From: Calliphora vicina
Taxonomy: Eukaryota > Arthropoda > Insecta > Diptera > Calliphoridae
Assembly (NCBI RefSeq): GCF_958450345.1
Contig: NC_088784.1
Span: 74,487,747 to 74,551,746, forward strand
DNA length: 64,000 nucleotides
Reading direction: 5' to 3'
The notes under the pieces were generated by a model. It did not search any database and had not been told where the DNA came from. It saw nothing but the letters and a program-made list of their open reading frames with translations. Made by a program: the position numbers and the translations under genes. Positions 23,434 to 33,850 of the stretch are shown here, piece by piece; the stretch's first letter is position 1, and each line of letters starts with the position of its first letter.

Positions 23434-25722
23434 CAGGGCAACAAAATCGAAAAAATTTTAGAGGCTTTTTAAATCACTACATAATTTAATGTATTGTGGT
23501 TCCAGTAGTACAAATATGGTCAAAATTTTAAATTCTATGGCGAGTTTTTTTTTTAAATTTTAAGTAGAATTGTGAATTTTTTTAGACTTTTCTCCACATA
23601 ATTAATGATAACTCCAAAACGATTATTCCGATATTATTAAAATAAACTTAGAAAAATTTAAATTTACATAATCTTTAATACGTATATATTGCGTTTTAAT
23701 CGGCTTAGTTTTTTGGGAGTTATAATAAATTGAAGTAAAAAATATTATTTATTACGTGAAAATATCGAATTAAAAAACTCATAAAAAATCGAAAAAGGCA
23801 GAAATTGTTCAGATTTATTGCTTCTTCGCAAAACCACATGTAATAGGAACAAAATGTGATGTCGATCATAAAAATCGATGGATTATTTTCAAATTTATTC
23901 ACAATTAAGTGAATTCGCTCATATTTTTTACGTGAAAATAGCAAATTTTTATGTTTTAAAAAAATCATGAAAAATTGAAAACGGCAGAAATTGTTCAGAT
24001 TTATTACTTTATCGCAAAGCCACATGTAATGGCAACCAAATGAGATATCGATGATAAAAATCGATAAATTCTTTTCGAATGTATTCACAATTAAGTGAAT
24101 TCGCTCATTTTCACAAAATTTTAGTTTTTTGTTTGATATACATAAAATTGAGAAGATAGTTTTCTTCTTTTGAATGATTGAATTTTGAAAACATTTTCCC
24201 CATGCTGTGTACAAATTTTCACACATATATTTTGCGTTTCAATCGGCTCAGTAGTTTCGGAGTTATAATAACAAATTTAAGAAAAAAAAAGTTTTTACGT
24301 GAAAATAGCTTTTTTTTTTAAATATAAAAAATCGAAAACGGGAGAAATTGTTCAGATTTATTACTTTATATCAAATTTACATGTAATAGGAACAAAATGA
24401 CTTATCGATTATAAAAATCCATTGATTCTTTTCGAATTTATTCACAATTAAGTGAATTCGCTCATTTTCACAAAATTTTAGTTTTTTGTTTGATATACAT
24501 AAAATTAAGTAGTTAATGTTCTTCTTTTGAATGATTGAATGTTGAAAACATTTTCCCCATGCTACGTACAAATTTTCACAGATATATTGCGTTTCAATCG
24601 GCTCAGTAGTTTCGGAGTTATAATAATAAATTAAAGAAAAAAAAGTATTTTACGTGAAAAATAGCAAATTTTTTATTTTAAAAAAATTTAAAACAATCAA
24701 AAGTGGCAGAAATTGTTCAGGTTTATTATTTCATTCCAAAGCCATATATAGTAGCAACAAAATGAGATATCGAGCATAAAAATCCATTGATTCTTTTCAA
24801 ATTTATTTACAATTAAGTGAATTCGCTCATATTTTTTACTTGAAAATAGCAATTTTTTTGTTTTAAAAATATAAAAAAAATCGAAAATGGCAGAAATTGT
24901 TCGGGTTTATTGCTTTATCATAAAGCCACATGTATTGGGAACAAAATGGCATATCGACCATAAAAATCCATTAATTCGTTTCGAATCTATTCACAATTAA
25001 GTGAATTCGCTCATTTTCACAAAATTTTATGTGCTTACCAGCGTGTACTTTTCTGAAAATGAGCGAATTCACTTAACTGTGAGTAGATTCGAAAAGAATC
25101 AATCGATTTTTATGATCGGTATCTCATTTTGTTGCTATTGTATGTGGCTTTGCGATAAAGCAATAAATCGGAACAATTTCGGCCATTTTATTTTTTTTTA
25201 AAATTTTTTTAAAACAACAAAATTGTTGATAAATTGTGAATAAATTAAAAAAGAATCAATCGATTTTTATGATCGATATTTTCTTTTATTTCTATTACAT
25301 GTGGCTTTGCGATAAAGTAATAAATCTGAAAAATTTCTGTCATTTTCGATTTTTCATGAGTTTTTTAAAACAAAAAAATTGGCTATTTTCACATAAAAAA
25401 TATATTTTTTGCTTCAATTTGTTATTATAACTCCGAAACTACTAAGCCGATGAAAACACAATATATAAACGGATTAAGGGATAAGTAAATCTAAATTTTT
25501 CTGAGTTTATTTGAATAAGATCGGACAAACTGTTTTTAAGTTATCATTAAATATGTGAAGAAACATATAAAAAAATTTATAATTTGACTTATATTTTTTT
25601 TAAAAAAAACTATCCACAGAATTAAAAAATTTAAACCATATTTGTACTACTGGAACCAAAATACATCAAACTTGTTTAGTGGTTTAAAAAGCCTTTAACA
25701 TTTTTTCGATTTTGTTGCCCTG
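23434..25722. mobile_element. Foldback-like element with long tandem-repeat inverted termini
   Basis: The left end is CAGGGCAACAAAATCG and the right end is its exact reverse complement. Inverted similarity continues for about 200 bp (including GTATTNTGGTTCCAGTAGTA). Inside, the left arm (23640-25010) holds minus-oriented units marked by CACAATTAAGTGAATTCGCT near 23900, 24088, 24445, 24809 and 24993. The right arm (25055-25470) holds plus-oriented units. The unit steps alternate between about 185 and 360 bp. There is no transposase. Long inverted ends built of tandem repeats are the hallmark of Foldback-type elements. No clear target duplication was found. Confidence 0.75.
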
Positions 25723-25769
25723 TAAATTGTCAATACAAAAATAATAAATCATGTTGGATCATGTTTGTT

Positions 25770-25960
25770 GAGGTCCTATTTATTGGAAATAGCATGTAAA
25801 TTGAAGGTTCGTTGGAAATAGCATGTAAATTTTACTTTATTTTAGCGCATAAAATAAATCGTTTCAATGAGAATAGCATGTAAAATTAAGCACATCCTGA
25901 GAAAATAATTCAATATAAATTAGTTCATAGAGAAAAACAGAAGAAAATCTAATTTAGTTT
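25770..25960 (+). repeat. ~30-bp minisatellite, block 3
   Basis: Units such as TTGGAAATAGCATGTAAATT and AATGAGAATAGCATGTAAAA. It follows the right end of the Foldback-like element. Confidence 0.55.
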
Positions 25961-26700
25961 GATGAAAGTATAAATGTTTAATTAGAATTTTGAAATATTA
26001 TTCAAAATTTTAATGTTTTTAATCATTTGTTGGTTACTCCTGTTTTCTACACTGGAAGATATTGAAGCAGTGATTTAAAAATATTTGGGTTTTTTGCATT
26101 TTATTTTTGTTTTATATAAACTGTTAAGCAAAATTTACTTTATTCGGGCTATTGAAATTGTGTTGTATTTGATTTGTTTTTGGTATTTATTGATTTGTCT
26201 TTTAAAATAAGCATAGTTTAGCTTTTAACCCCTTAATTTGTAACTTGTGTTTTTTGTTTTTGTTTTTGCTTATATAAATACATATTTTTTTTTGTTTTTT
26301 AATTTTTATTATTTGAACTACATGACTTTTGTTTTGTGTTTAAATTTATGTAATATTTTAATGTTTGTTTGCATTTATTTGTAACAATTAACAGTTAGAA
26401 AAATATTTATAGAAAAAACATTTTATTTAAAAAGAATCACGGGTGGTTTTTCATTTTGGTTTTAGTTTAAAAATATTACTTGACATTTTGCTTTATTTTT
26501 TTTTTCATTTTTTGTTAATTTAAAATAGAAATTATGCTTATTGAGTAAAAATTAAAAAAAAGTGGAATTAACAACGACAGCTACTCGATTTGGTTTCTTT
26601 GTTGGAATGTGTTCAGTTTCTTTCCATAAGCTCTTTTAGAAGAATTCCGTTTTATATGTTTTTAAGTACTACCAATAACTGCTATATATTAATTTTGTTT
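25961..26700. other. No gene body seen; possible 3' UTR of the minus-strand gene
   Basis: T-rich sequence on the plus strand. If the terminal exon at 26716-26760 is real, the adjacent part would be its 3' untranslated region. Several TTTATT words (AATAAA on the minus strand) are present but none can be chosen. Confidence 0.3.
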
Positions 26701-26715
26701 TTACTGTGGCATTCT

Positions 26716-26760
26716 TTAGTCCTCACTAATGGTATCCTCCTCCTCCTGTAGCGAAATGAT
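26716..26760 (-). CDS. Candidate alternative last coding exon of the WD40 gene
   Basis: On the minus strand a good acceptor, TTTATTTCCCCTACAG, is followed by a short open frame IISLQEEEDTISED and a TAA stop. The frame begins in phase 0, which fits the phase-0 donor of the exon at 45671-45987, so it could replace the long tail exon at 39921-41156 in an alternative transcript. The acidic, codon-clean end stands out from the surrounding AT-rich sequence. There is no transcript evidence, and a 14-residue exon can arise by chance. It could also belong to another minus-strand gene. Confidence 0.4.
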   Translation of the reverse strand: MISLQEEEDTISED

Positions 26761-27017
26761 CTGTAGGGGAAATAAAATTTGCATATGTTTAAACCAAGAT
26801 ATTCTTTATATTTTTATGAAGAGAAATAAGTATATGTTTATTTAAAAGAAAATAATGAAAATTAAATAATAAATGCAGAAACTTTTTCTAGTTAAAAATT
26901 TAAGAAAAACAAACATTTAAACATTTCATTTACAAAATTTAAAACAGTTCTATTAGAATCTCCAAAAAAATATTTAGGTAATTTTGAACAACTTTAAAAA
27001 CAATTATTTTAAACAAT

Positions 27018-27658
27018 AACAATACAAACAAGTGGATCCATTATGATAACCCGAAGCGTAAGACATCGTATGTGAAGCCCGACCATGCAGCCGAATCGAC
27101 AACAAAGCCAAATATCCATGGCACTAGGATAATGCTCTGCAATTGGAGGGACCATGAGGGTCCTATCTGCTATGAGCTTCTGAAATATGTTTAGACCATC
27201 AGAGGGAAACTGTACCGAACGTAACTGATTGGTCGAAAATATCCAGAATATGCGGCCAGACATGAAACCGTAATATTCCATCACGATAATAGTTACTCGG
27301 CCACATGTTGCAATACTTGTTAAAAACTATTTAGAAAGAAGTGGTTGAGAAGTTTTGCCTCACCAGCCTTATAGTCCAGACCTTGCCCCGTCCGACTACT
27401 ATTTGTTTTGATCCATGCAGAAAGCTTTCTCTGGTATACGCTTCACATCAGAACATAGTATCCGAAATTGGCTTGATTCGTTCTTGGCCTCAAAAAATGA
27501 GCAGTTCTTTTGGCTCGGAATCCATATGTTGCCAGAAATATGGGAAAAGGCCATAGCTAACAATGGCCAATACTTTTAATAAATTTATATTGTACAAATG
27601 CTTCAAAATAAAAGATAAAAATTTAAAAAATTACCGCATTTTTAAGTCATACACCCAA
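27018..27658 (+). pseudogene. Mariner family 1 transposase, 5'-truncated copy with right end
   Basis: It opens at KWIHYDNPKRKTSYVKPDH and continues with KPNIHGTRIMLC, the YELLK block, TVIFHHDN (second Asp) and, in other frames, the PRPTTICFD and GLKK-equivalent regions. After the stop the right terminal repeat is intact: TTACCGCATTTTTAAGTCAT followed by ACACCCAA at 27631-27658. Several stops and shifts occur. The N-terminal DNA-binding region is missing. Confidence 0.8.
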
Positions 27659-28120
27659 CAAAATTTTGCGATTTATAGAGAATATCATGTAAAATGAACG
27701 TGTTAATTAATAATAGCTTGTTAAGCGTGACATCGAACTGGTTAATTAGAATAGCATGTGAAATGCTACAGATCGTTGAGAATGAACTCGTTTATTGAGA
27801 ATAGCTTGTCAAATTAATCGGTTCAGTATGAATATCTTGGAAAATTAACAGATCATTTAAGAATTGCACAAAATTGAACCGTTGAGAATAGCATGAAAAA
27901 TTATTCGATTCATTGAGACGAGCTTGTAAATTGTACCAGTTCATTGGGAATAGCAGGTAATTTTTAGAATATCATGTAAAAAATTGATTTATTGAGAATA
28001 TTATAAACCAGTTTATTGATTTACCGATTCTTTAGGAATAGCTTGAAATTGAACTGGTTCAATAGCATGATAATTGATGCATTTCATTAAGTATGTCATG
28101 TAATTGAATACATAACCGAG
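27659..28120 (+). repeat. ~30-bp minisatellite, block 4
   Basis: About fifteen degenerate units of the type GTTCATTGAGAATAGCATGT then AAAATTGAAC. This is the longest block of this minisatellite in the window. Confidence 0.65.
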
Positions 28121-29600
28121 AACGGTGAACTCCTATCGGTCGTCTCGCTCAATCACATTCTTGTCATTGGCGGCACACTCTTCCCTCATAAGGTGACGTG
28201 GGTATCATCCGATCGCGCCAACCAAAACTCAAATTGACCAGATCGCCATCAGCAAAAAATGGCATGGGTCTCTGGTGGATGTGCATAACAGACGTGGCCA
28301 CGCATGCTACGGATATATCGAGTGATCTCCATCTCTTAATCGCCACCATACGGCTTAAAGTTGCTGTCATAAAGAATGATAAAAAGGGTTTCCAGAAGAA
28401 ATTTAACACCAACAGACTAAAAGACCCTGTCATCAGAAGCCGTTTTATATTCCTATCAGGAAGAATACATCTAAAATATCCTGAACCTTGCTCAAGAAGC
28501 TATGGTTGACGGAAAATACGTGAAAGCTTATAAAACAGCATGAAAAGGGAAAGAACGGAGTACATAGACAGATTAAGATATGGGAAGACTTAATATGAGA
28601 AACACAAAACTTCTCTCTGAAGGTGCATATACTTGCTATGTACCTGCCTTCAACACCAGAGGAAATCAATTTTATACCGCGCACCCGAGTATATCCGAAA
28701 TATCATTTGCGATTTCATCCCTTAAGTCCAATAAATCACCTGGTCCTTAAAACATACATCCAGAGTTATTGAAAGCCGACTGTATACTAAGCGCTGAGCT
28801 CCTGCATCCGCTCATATCGGACTTCTGGGATAGCGAAACACGGTTACCAAAGAAAGGCAACCTATCTGATTAAGCATGATGAATAAAATAGTAGCGCATA
28901 TCATCAATAAGCGACTATAAGACCATGTGTCACCTAGTCTAAGGAATGAGCAGGCTGATTTTAGAACGCATCAATAATGCGTTGACCATGTAAACACTTT
29001 GTCCAATGGCGCATTACCTGTGCTTTATAGACTTCGAGAAATCGCTTGACACTATGAAACACAATGTAATCTTGAGATCACTAGAATGCAAAGGAGTCCC
29101 GAGCAATATCACTTGTACAGCAACTAAGTGGCCAAATTCCAGTGGATAAAGGTGCGCGCCTAGGATGCATTTGATTGCATCCTAGGCGCGCAATGACCTG
29201 TGTATCTTAAAATAACACAGGAATTACGTGGGGACTACAATGCAATCTTGTACTCGCACATAAACACACGGATATAACTGATATGCTGACCGATATTAAA
29301 CAGTATGCTGCGATATTAACTGTATACCAAAGTAAAACCAAAGTAATGCACGTATACACAAAATAACACCCGATCAATTTCCGTAGGTGACAATCCATGA
29401 AATAATGTGTACTCATTTTGTTATTTAGGCTATCTTATTACTGCCAAAGGTGGCACTGCTGAATAAATCAGATGTCGAATTAATAAGGGGAGTGCAGCAT
29501 TCAGCTATCTCGAGAAGATATAAAATCGGTTGCGAGACATGAAAGGATTTTTAATAACAAAGTTCTAGAACATTGGTCTCCAGCAGTACGCCCGCGGGCA
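28121..29600 (+). pseudogene. RTE-like non-LTR retrotransposon remnant (endonuclease to RT)
   Basis: The left part matches the end of an apurinic-type endonuclease domain: LNHILVIGGTLFPHKVTWVS, then a region equivalent to NQIDHI and ATDISSDLHLLIATIRLKVA, with GFQKKFNTNRLKDP. The right part shows reverse-transcriptase pieces: CFIDFEKSLDTMKHNVILRS (active-site A region), GARLGCI (B region), TKVMHVYTK and a GYLITAKGGTAE-type stretch. GGTLFPHK and FNTxRLKDP are typical of RTE-clade elements. Stops and shifts interrupt every domain. A perfect hairpin lies at 29153-29192 inside the B region. Confidence 0.75.
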
Positions 29601-29854
29601 CCGTCTATGTGTGTGTTTTTTATACATGTGAAACCGAAATTAAAAAACGAACATGAGTTGTTTTACAAGTGTACACACATCATGTTCTAGAACGAATATC
29701 TGATATATGATTTGGGTTCCTGAGATATGTGGTGTTTTAGGGTATTTCATTAAGCGCTTCCTAGCTTTAAATTTAAATAAAACAATTAAATAAACATATG
29801 AAAGACCGTGTATCGATTTCATTATGTATAGAACATAAAAATTTGCAAATATCT

Positions 29855-30062
29855 GCCGCGGCTTAGCTGGGTGGCGGGCATACGAAATATCAAATCTTCC
29901 ATGACTTCAGCGCATAAATCAGGTTCAATAATGACCGATTTCATGGGTTATGTTGGCTTTGAGGGCCGCTGTGGTTTGTGGCTTATTCGCACACTTAAGA
30001 AAATCCCACAAGAAAAAGTCTAACGAGGTCAAATTACACGATTTCTGTGGCTAGTTCACATC
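29855..30062 (-). pseudogene. Mariner family 2 transposase, C-terminal fragment
   Basis: The minus strand reads DFFLWDFLKCANKPQTTAAL followed by KANITHEIG, the conserved LDFFLWGxxKxxVYxxKPxT end of D,D37D mariners. It is broken by stops on both sides and abuts family S sequence at about 30095. Confidence 0.7.
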
Positions 30063-30094
30063 AACTCCAAGTTATATTAAATCATTCGAGAAGA

Positions 30095-31010
30095 ATGTCC
30101 ATAACATCAAATGTCAATATGTTGAAATCAACTTTCCTTAGCCCCCAAATAACTTACAAACATGATACATGATAAATATTAGGAATTCTCTCGGCTTGGT
30201 TGCTATTTAAAATCGAAAAAATTATTGAGATATAAGGAAAAAACCGGGATAACCTCAATTTTTGGCCTATTTTTGATCTACATACATCTGGATTACTAAG
30301 TCATTAATATTGTTACGAAATTGTACTTGAATTCAAATATAACGATTTTAAGGGCTGATTTAAAAGTAGCATAATGCTTTCAAATAACAGTGCTGTAATA
30401 GCAAACTGTAATATATCTGTGGGCATTATTAAATAAAAGCTTTCAGTTGATTTGATCGTAAGTTGGCAACGCTGTATTCGAATTCGAATATTCAGTTAAA
30501 GAACATTGTAGAAAGTACACCACAGATGGCGTATGTATTAGTAAGATCTAGAATATTCGAACTTTGACAGTTAAAGAGCAATCTAGAGTGCAGTTGGCAG
30601 TGTTATAAATAGTGGCGGAGGTTGCAGTCGTGAGTGAGTTTATCAGATACGCTTTCAAGTAAATTCGTGTACATTATAAATTGTGTCTGTATTTCTGCGA
30701 ATTTGCAAACGTGTATAAAAGACATTGAGTGAATATTTAATTCTGTTGTTGTTGTACATTTTTAAATAAATAAAGAGTTGTTACAATTTTCAAACTACTA
30801 AACGGCTTTTATTTGCAATCAAAAGTATCCGGTTTATTTAAAGGAAATAAACCAAACGTTTTGAAAAGGTTAAAACGTAACAATATAGACAATATAAATA
30901 TCTAATGATAGATATTTCAAAGTCCATTGTATATAAGGCTATAGTAAGTTGGACCTACAATGGGTCAAATAAATATTTTTTAACCTGATTTTCAACAAAA
31001 AAATATTTTT
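30095..31010 (+). repeat. Family S repeat, copy 2, split by a solo LTR
   Basis: Host sequence at 30095-30310 and 30883-31010 joins into the family consensus (GGATTACTAAGTCATTAATA then TAGACAATAT). Its 5' TTTGTCATTCCG end is missing. The complete copies at 55050 and 63150 give the uninterrupted target. Confidence 0.75.
30311..30882 (+). mobile_element. Solo LTR (572 bp) with ATAT target duplication
   Basis: The ends are TGTTACG and CGTAACA. ATAT flanks it on both sides (30307-30310, 30883-30886), and the empty site is known from other family S copies (TTAATATAGACAAT). It has the same TATAAATAG and AATAAATAAAGAG signals as the copy at 14015. It is about 50 bp shorter in the segment after TTTATCAGA and longer downstream. 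Confidence 0.85.
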
Positions 31011-31024
31011 TTCACTAATAATTT

Positions 31025-31470
31025 AAAAAATTCTGAGAAGGGTATATATTAGTTTGTCACTCCGTTTGTAATTTCCACAATATAATTTTCCGACCCTATA
31101 AAGTATATATATTCTGGATCCTTTTAGATAGCGGAGTCGATTAAGCCATGTCCGTCGGTAGGTCCGACTGTCTGTCTGGCTGTGTGTTGAAATCAATTTT
31201 CTAAAGACCCCAGATATCTTCGGGATCCAAATCTTCAATAATTCTTTCAGTCATGCTTTCGAGAAGTTTCCTATTTAAAATCAGCAAAATCAGTCCACAA
31301 ATGGCTGAGATATGAGGAAAAAACCAGGACCAGGATTTTTGACATACATATATCTGGATTACTAATTACTAAAAATTTTAAACCGAATATTTTTTTTTCA
31401 CCAAAAAAAAAAAATTTTTTAAATTAAAAAAAAAATTAAAAAAAAAATTTAAATTTATAATAACAATTCG
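31025..31470 (+). repeat. Family S repeat, copy 3
   Basis: It begins GAGAAGGGTATATA, then GTTTGTCACTCCGTTTGTAA, a TATATATATTCTGGATCC tract and a short GTCTGTC run, and ends in A- and T-tracts near 31470. It lies directly after copy 2 in the same orientation. Confidence 0.7.
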
Positions 31471-31479
31471 AAAGGAGTC

Positions 31480-33200
31480 TTTTTAAAATGTTTATAATTT
31501 TATAAATAGAAAAAGTTTCTGCAAAATGTTAAGACAACAAAAAATATTATATAGCTGTGTACTTGTCCCTTAGCCACCAGGGTTTAGTTTTAATTTCAAA
31601 AAAATTCAAACTAAAACTTGCTAATGCGAACAAAACACACAGCTATCAGTTGAAATGAAAATAATGTTGTTTTTTATTTTTAATAGGAAACTAAAATAAA
31701 TGTATGATTTTTATTTGGTTGATGTTCATGTTAAATTTCATCTACTTGTTCACATTCATTCAAAAAGCAATCTAAATAATGTCTAATAGAAGTTTGTTTA
31801 GTTTTGTTTACAATGTGTGTAATTCTTTACTAAGGCACAGTGTGGGGCAATTTGTTAAAATGATGTGAAAATAAATACTTACTTGCATGATGAAACGATA
31901 TAGCAGTGTAGCCTTTAAGAATCCTTTAGATTTTTTTATTTTTTTTTTTTTGTAATTTTTTATAGTTTTGGTTTTGTTTTTTATAATAAATTTTTTGTGT
32001 TAACAATTCAGCTAGATGTGAGGTATTTATAATTTATTTTGAATTCCTTTAATTTTTTTGTTTTCTTTCTTTTTGTTGTGTGTTTATTTTAATTTAATTT
32101 ATACATAATTGATTTTTTAGAGAATTTTTATTTGTATAACTTTAATTTTAAAAATCTGGAAATTCATCTAAAAATTTGAAAGAAAACCCAATTGTTTTGT
32201 GTTAGCAAAGTAATAAATATTGAATTTGAATACAAAATTTAATTTATTTGAAATGAAAACAAAACATACAAACATTTTTTGGAAGGTGCTGCAGGTTTTC
32301 TTTTTTCATCTAGAGAGGAAAACAATCATATTTTTTTTCAGGTGACGATTTTGGGTTTAAAACAAATTTGTGTTTATGTTTCATTTGAATATTTTTGGTT
32401 AAACATAAATATTTATATGGAATTTAAACAAGTACTTAATACAATTCTCTAGGGGGTGCCTGGGTTAGTGCTTCTTAAATAATTGGCTGTTGCAAAGAGC
32501 TTCGGGAGCTGGTTTTTGAATGCACTGTTGGTTGCAAGTTTGAGGTTCAAATTCATATTTTTTGTTATTTGGATTTGTTGTTGATGTTTGGTTTTGTTTT
32601 ATTAGTTTTTTTTTAATTTATTTTTTCAATAATTCATTTTGTTAGTTGCAGTTGTTTTTTGGTTTAAAATTTTTTCATTTTCATTTGGTTTTATTTTGTG
32701 GGTGGGGAAATGGAAAATAGGAAAAACGTTGTCGTTTTAATATTATTTCAATATTATTCATTATTTTTGCTTAAACTAAAGTTACATTAGGCAAATATTC
32801 AAGCAAATAAAACTATTTGCCACAGTAAACATTGTGAAATATTTGCCTAATGTCACCTTTAGCTGTAGTTTTTGTTATGTTAACAAAATTTTACTATTAA
32901 TATGTTTGTTTATAGTCATAGTTTTTTCTTGGTTTTTTCTATAATTCTTTATTATAATTTACATAGACATTGAGAAAAAAAATTAATAAATAACAAAATT
33001 ATTTTGAATTAAGTAAAATGTATGTTTTACATGAACAGGAAATGGGAGTTGGGATTATTTTCTGGTCATATTTGTATGATGAAAAACAATTGACAAAACT
33101 TACAATAAGAAAGATTAGATGAAAAAAAATATGTATTTAAAATTGAAATAAGTAATAACTTACCTCTTAGAATTCAATATTTTCTTTATTGGTATAAATG
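31480..33200. other. No gene seen; one small MITE inside
   Basis: Long AT-rich, apparently intronic sequence. Donor-like motifs on the minus strand occur near 31882 (CAA/GTAAGT) and 33163 (GAG/GTAAGT), but no acceptor-bounded coding exon could be supported. The small MITE at 32776-32862 is listed separately. Confidence 0.35.
32776..32862. mobile_element. Small inverted-repeat MITE
   Basis: The left arm is ACATTAGGCAAATATT and the right arm is its exact reverse complement. Both are flanked by CTAAAG and CTTTAG with a short bulge. The loop is about 45 bp and itself holds an inverted GCAAATA/TATTTGC pair. No coding capacity. Confidence 0.65.
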
Positions 33201-33214
33201 GTTTTTTTTTTAAG

Positions 33215-33850
33215 CCCGATATAACATACGAAAGAGTTAACTGTCAAACGACCTGTCATACTGAGCTCACTTCTTGACATTTATGATCAGTGTATTTTGG
33301 CAAATCATTATGAATAGAACAACGCTACCAAATTATCCAAATTTACTTTGAAAATCAGTCGCTTTATCGCAGAATTGTGTTCAGCTATGAGGCTCATTTT
33401 TATCTTAACGGGTTTGTTAATAAACAAAATTGCCGCATATGGAGTAAGACTAATCCACGACAGATCCTACGGTCTTCATTACATTTTTCATCGTTTTGTG
33501 TGGCATCATCGGACATTATTTCTTCAAAAATAAAGTCGGAGCACGTGTGATCAATGATTTTTTGTTTGAAAATATCGATGACCTTGATCCGGTAGAGTTA
33601 TGGTTTAGTGCCATATGGCGACAGCAACCATTGGAATATAGAAATCAAAATATGGCGATAACTTGATTTTGTGAAATGGACCTGTCAATTGCCCTACAAG
33701 GTCTTGCTATTTGACAGCTCTCGAATATTTCCTTCGGGGCCACGCACGGATTGATTTTGGTGTCAAAAAGTAAATTTTTCAAACACTCAATTTCAAAAAT
33801 CAAATGATGCGGTTTTGTAGAGAAATGTTTAAAGATGAAATGCACACTTC
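33215..33850 (+). pseudogene. Mariner family 2, internally deleted copy
   Basis: A leader with ACTGTCAAACGACCTGTCAT precedes an ATG at 33311 (MNRTTLPNYPN). This is followed after a deletion by FSYEAHFYLNGFVNKQNCRI plus WSKTNPRQI (first catalytic region, FSDEAHF in intact relatives). Further on comes the GPVNW-type block at about 33685 (CCTGTCAATTG) with the SCDLTPLDYF-equivalent and GGCCACG. The catalytic middle is missing and frames shift. Confidence 0.75.

Noticed and set aside
23720..24226. 168-codon open frame on the minus strand
   Set aside because: It is a translation of the Foldback-like tandem units; the repeats of the peptide follow the DNA repeats and there is no domain.
28445..28684. 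79-codon minus-strand frame
   Set aside because: Antisense of the RTE-like retrotransposon remnant.
31883..31912. 30-base microexon ATLLYRFIMQ on the minus strand
   Set aside because: The donor is good, but the sequence before it is A-rich and lacks a polypyrimidine tract, so no acceptor supports it; kept only as part of the donor-site finding.
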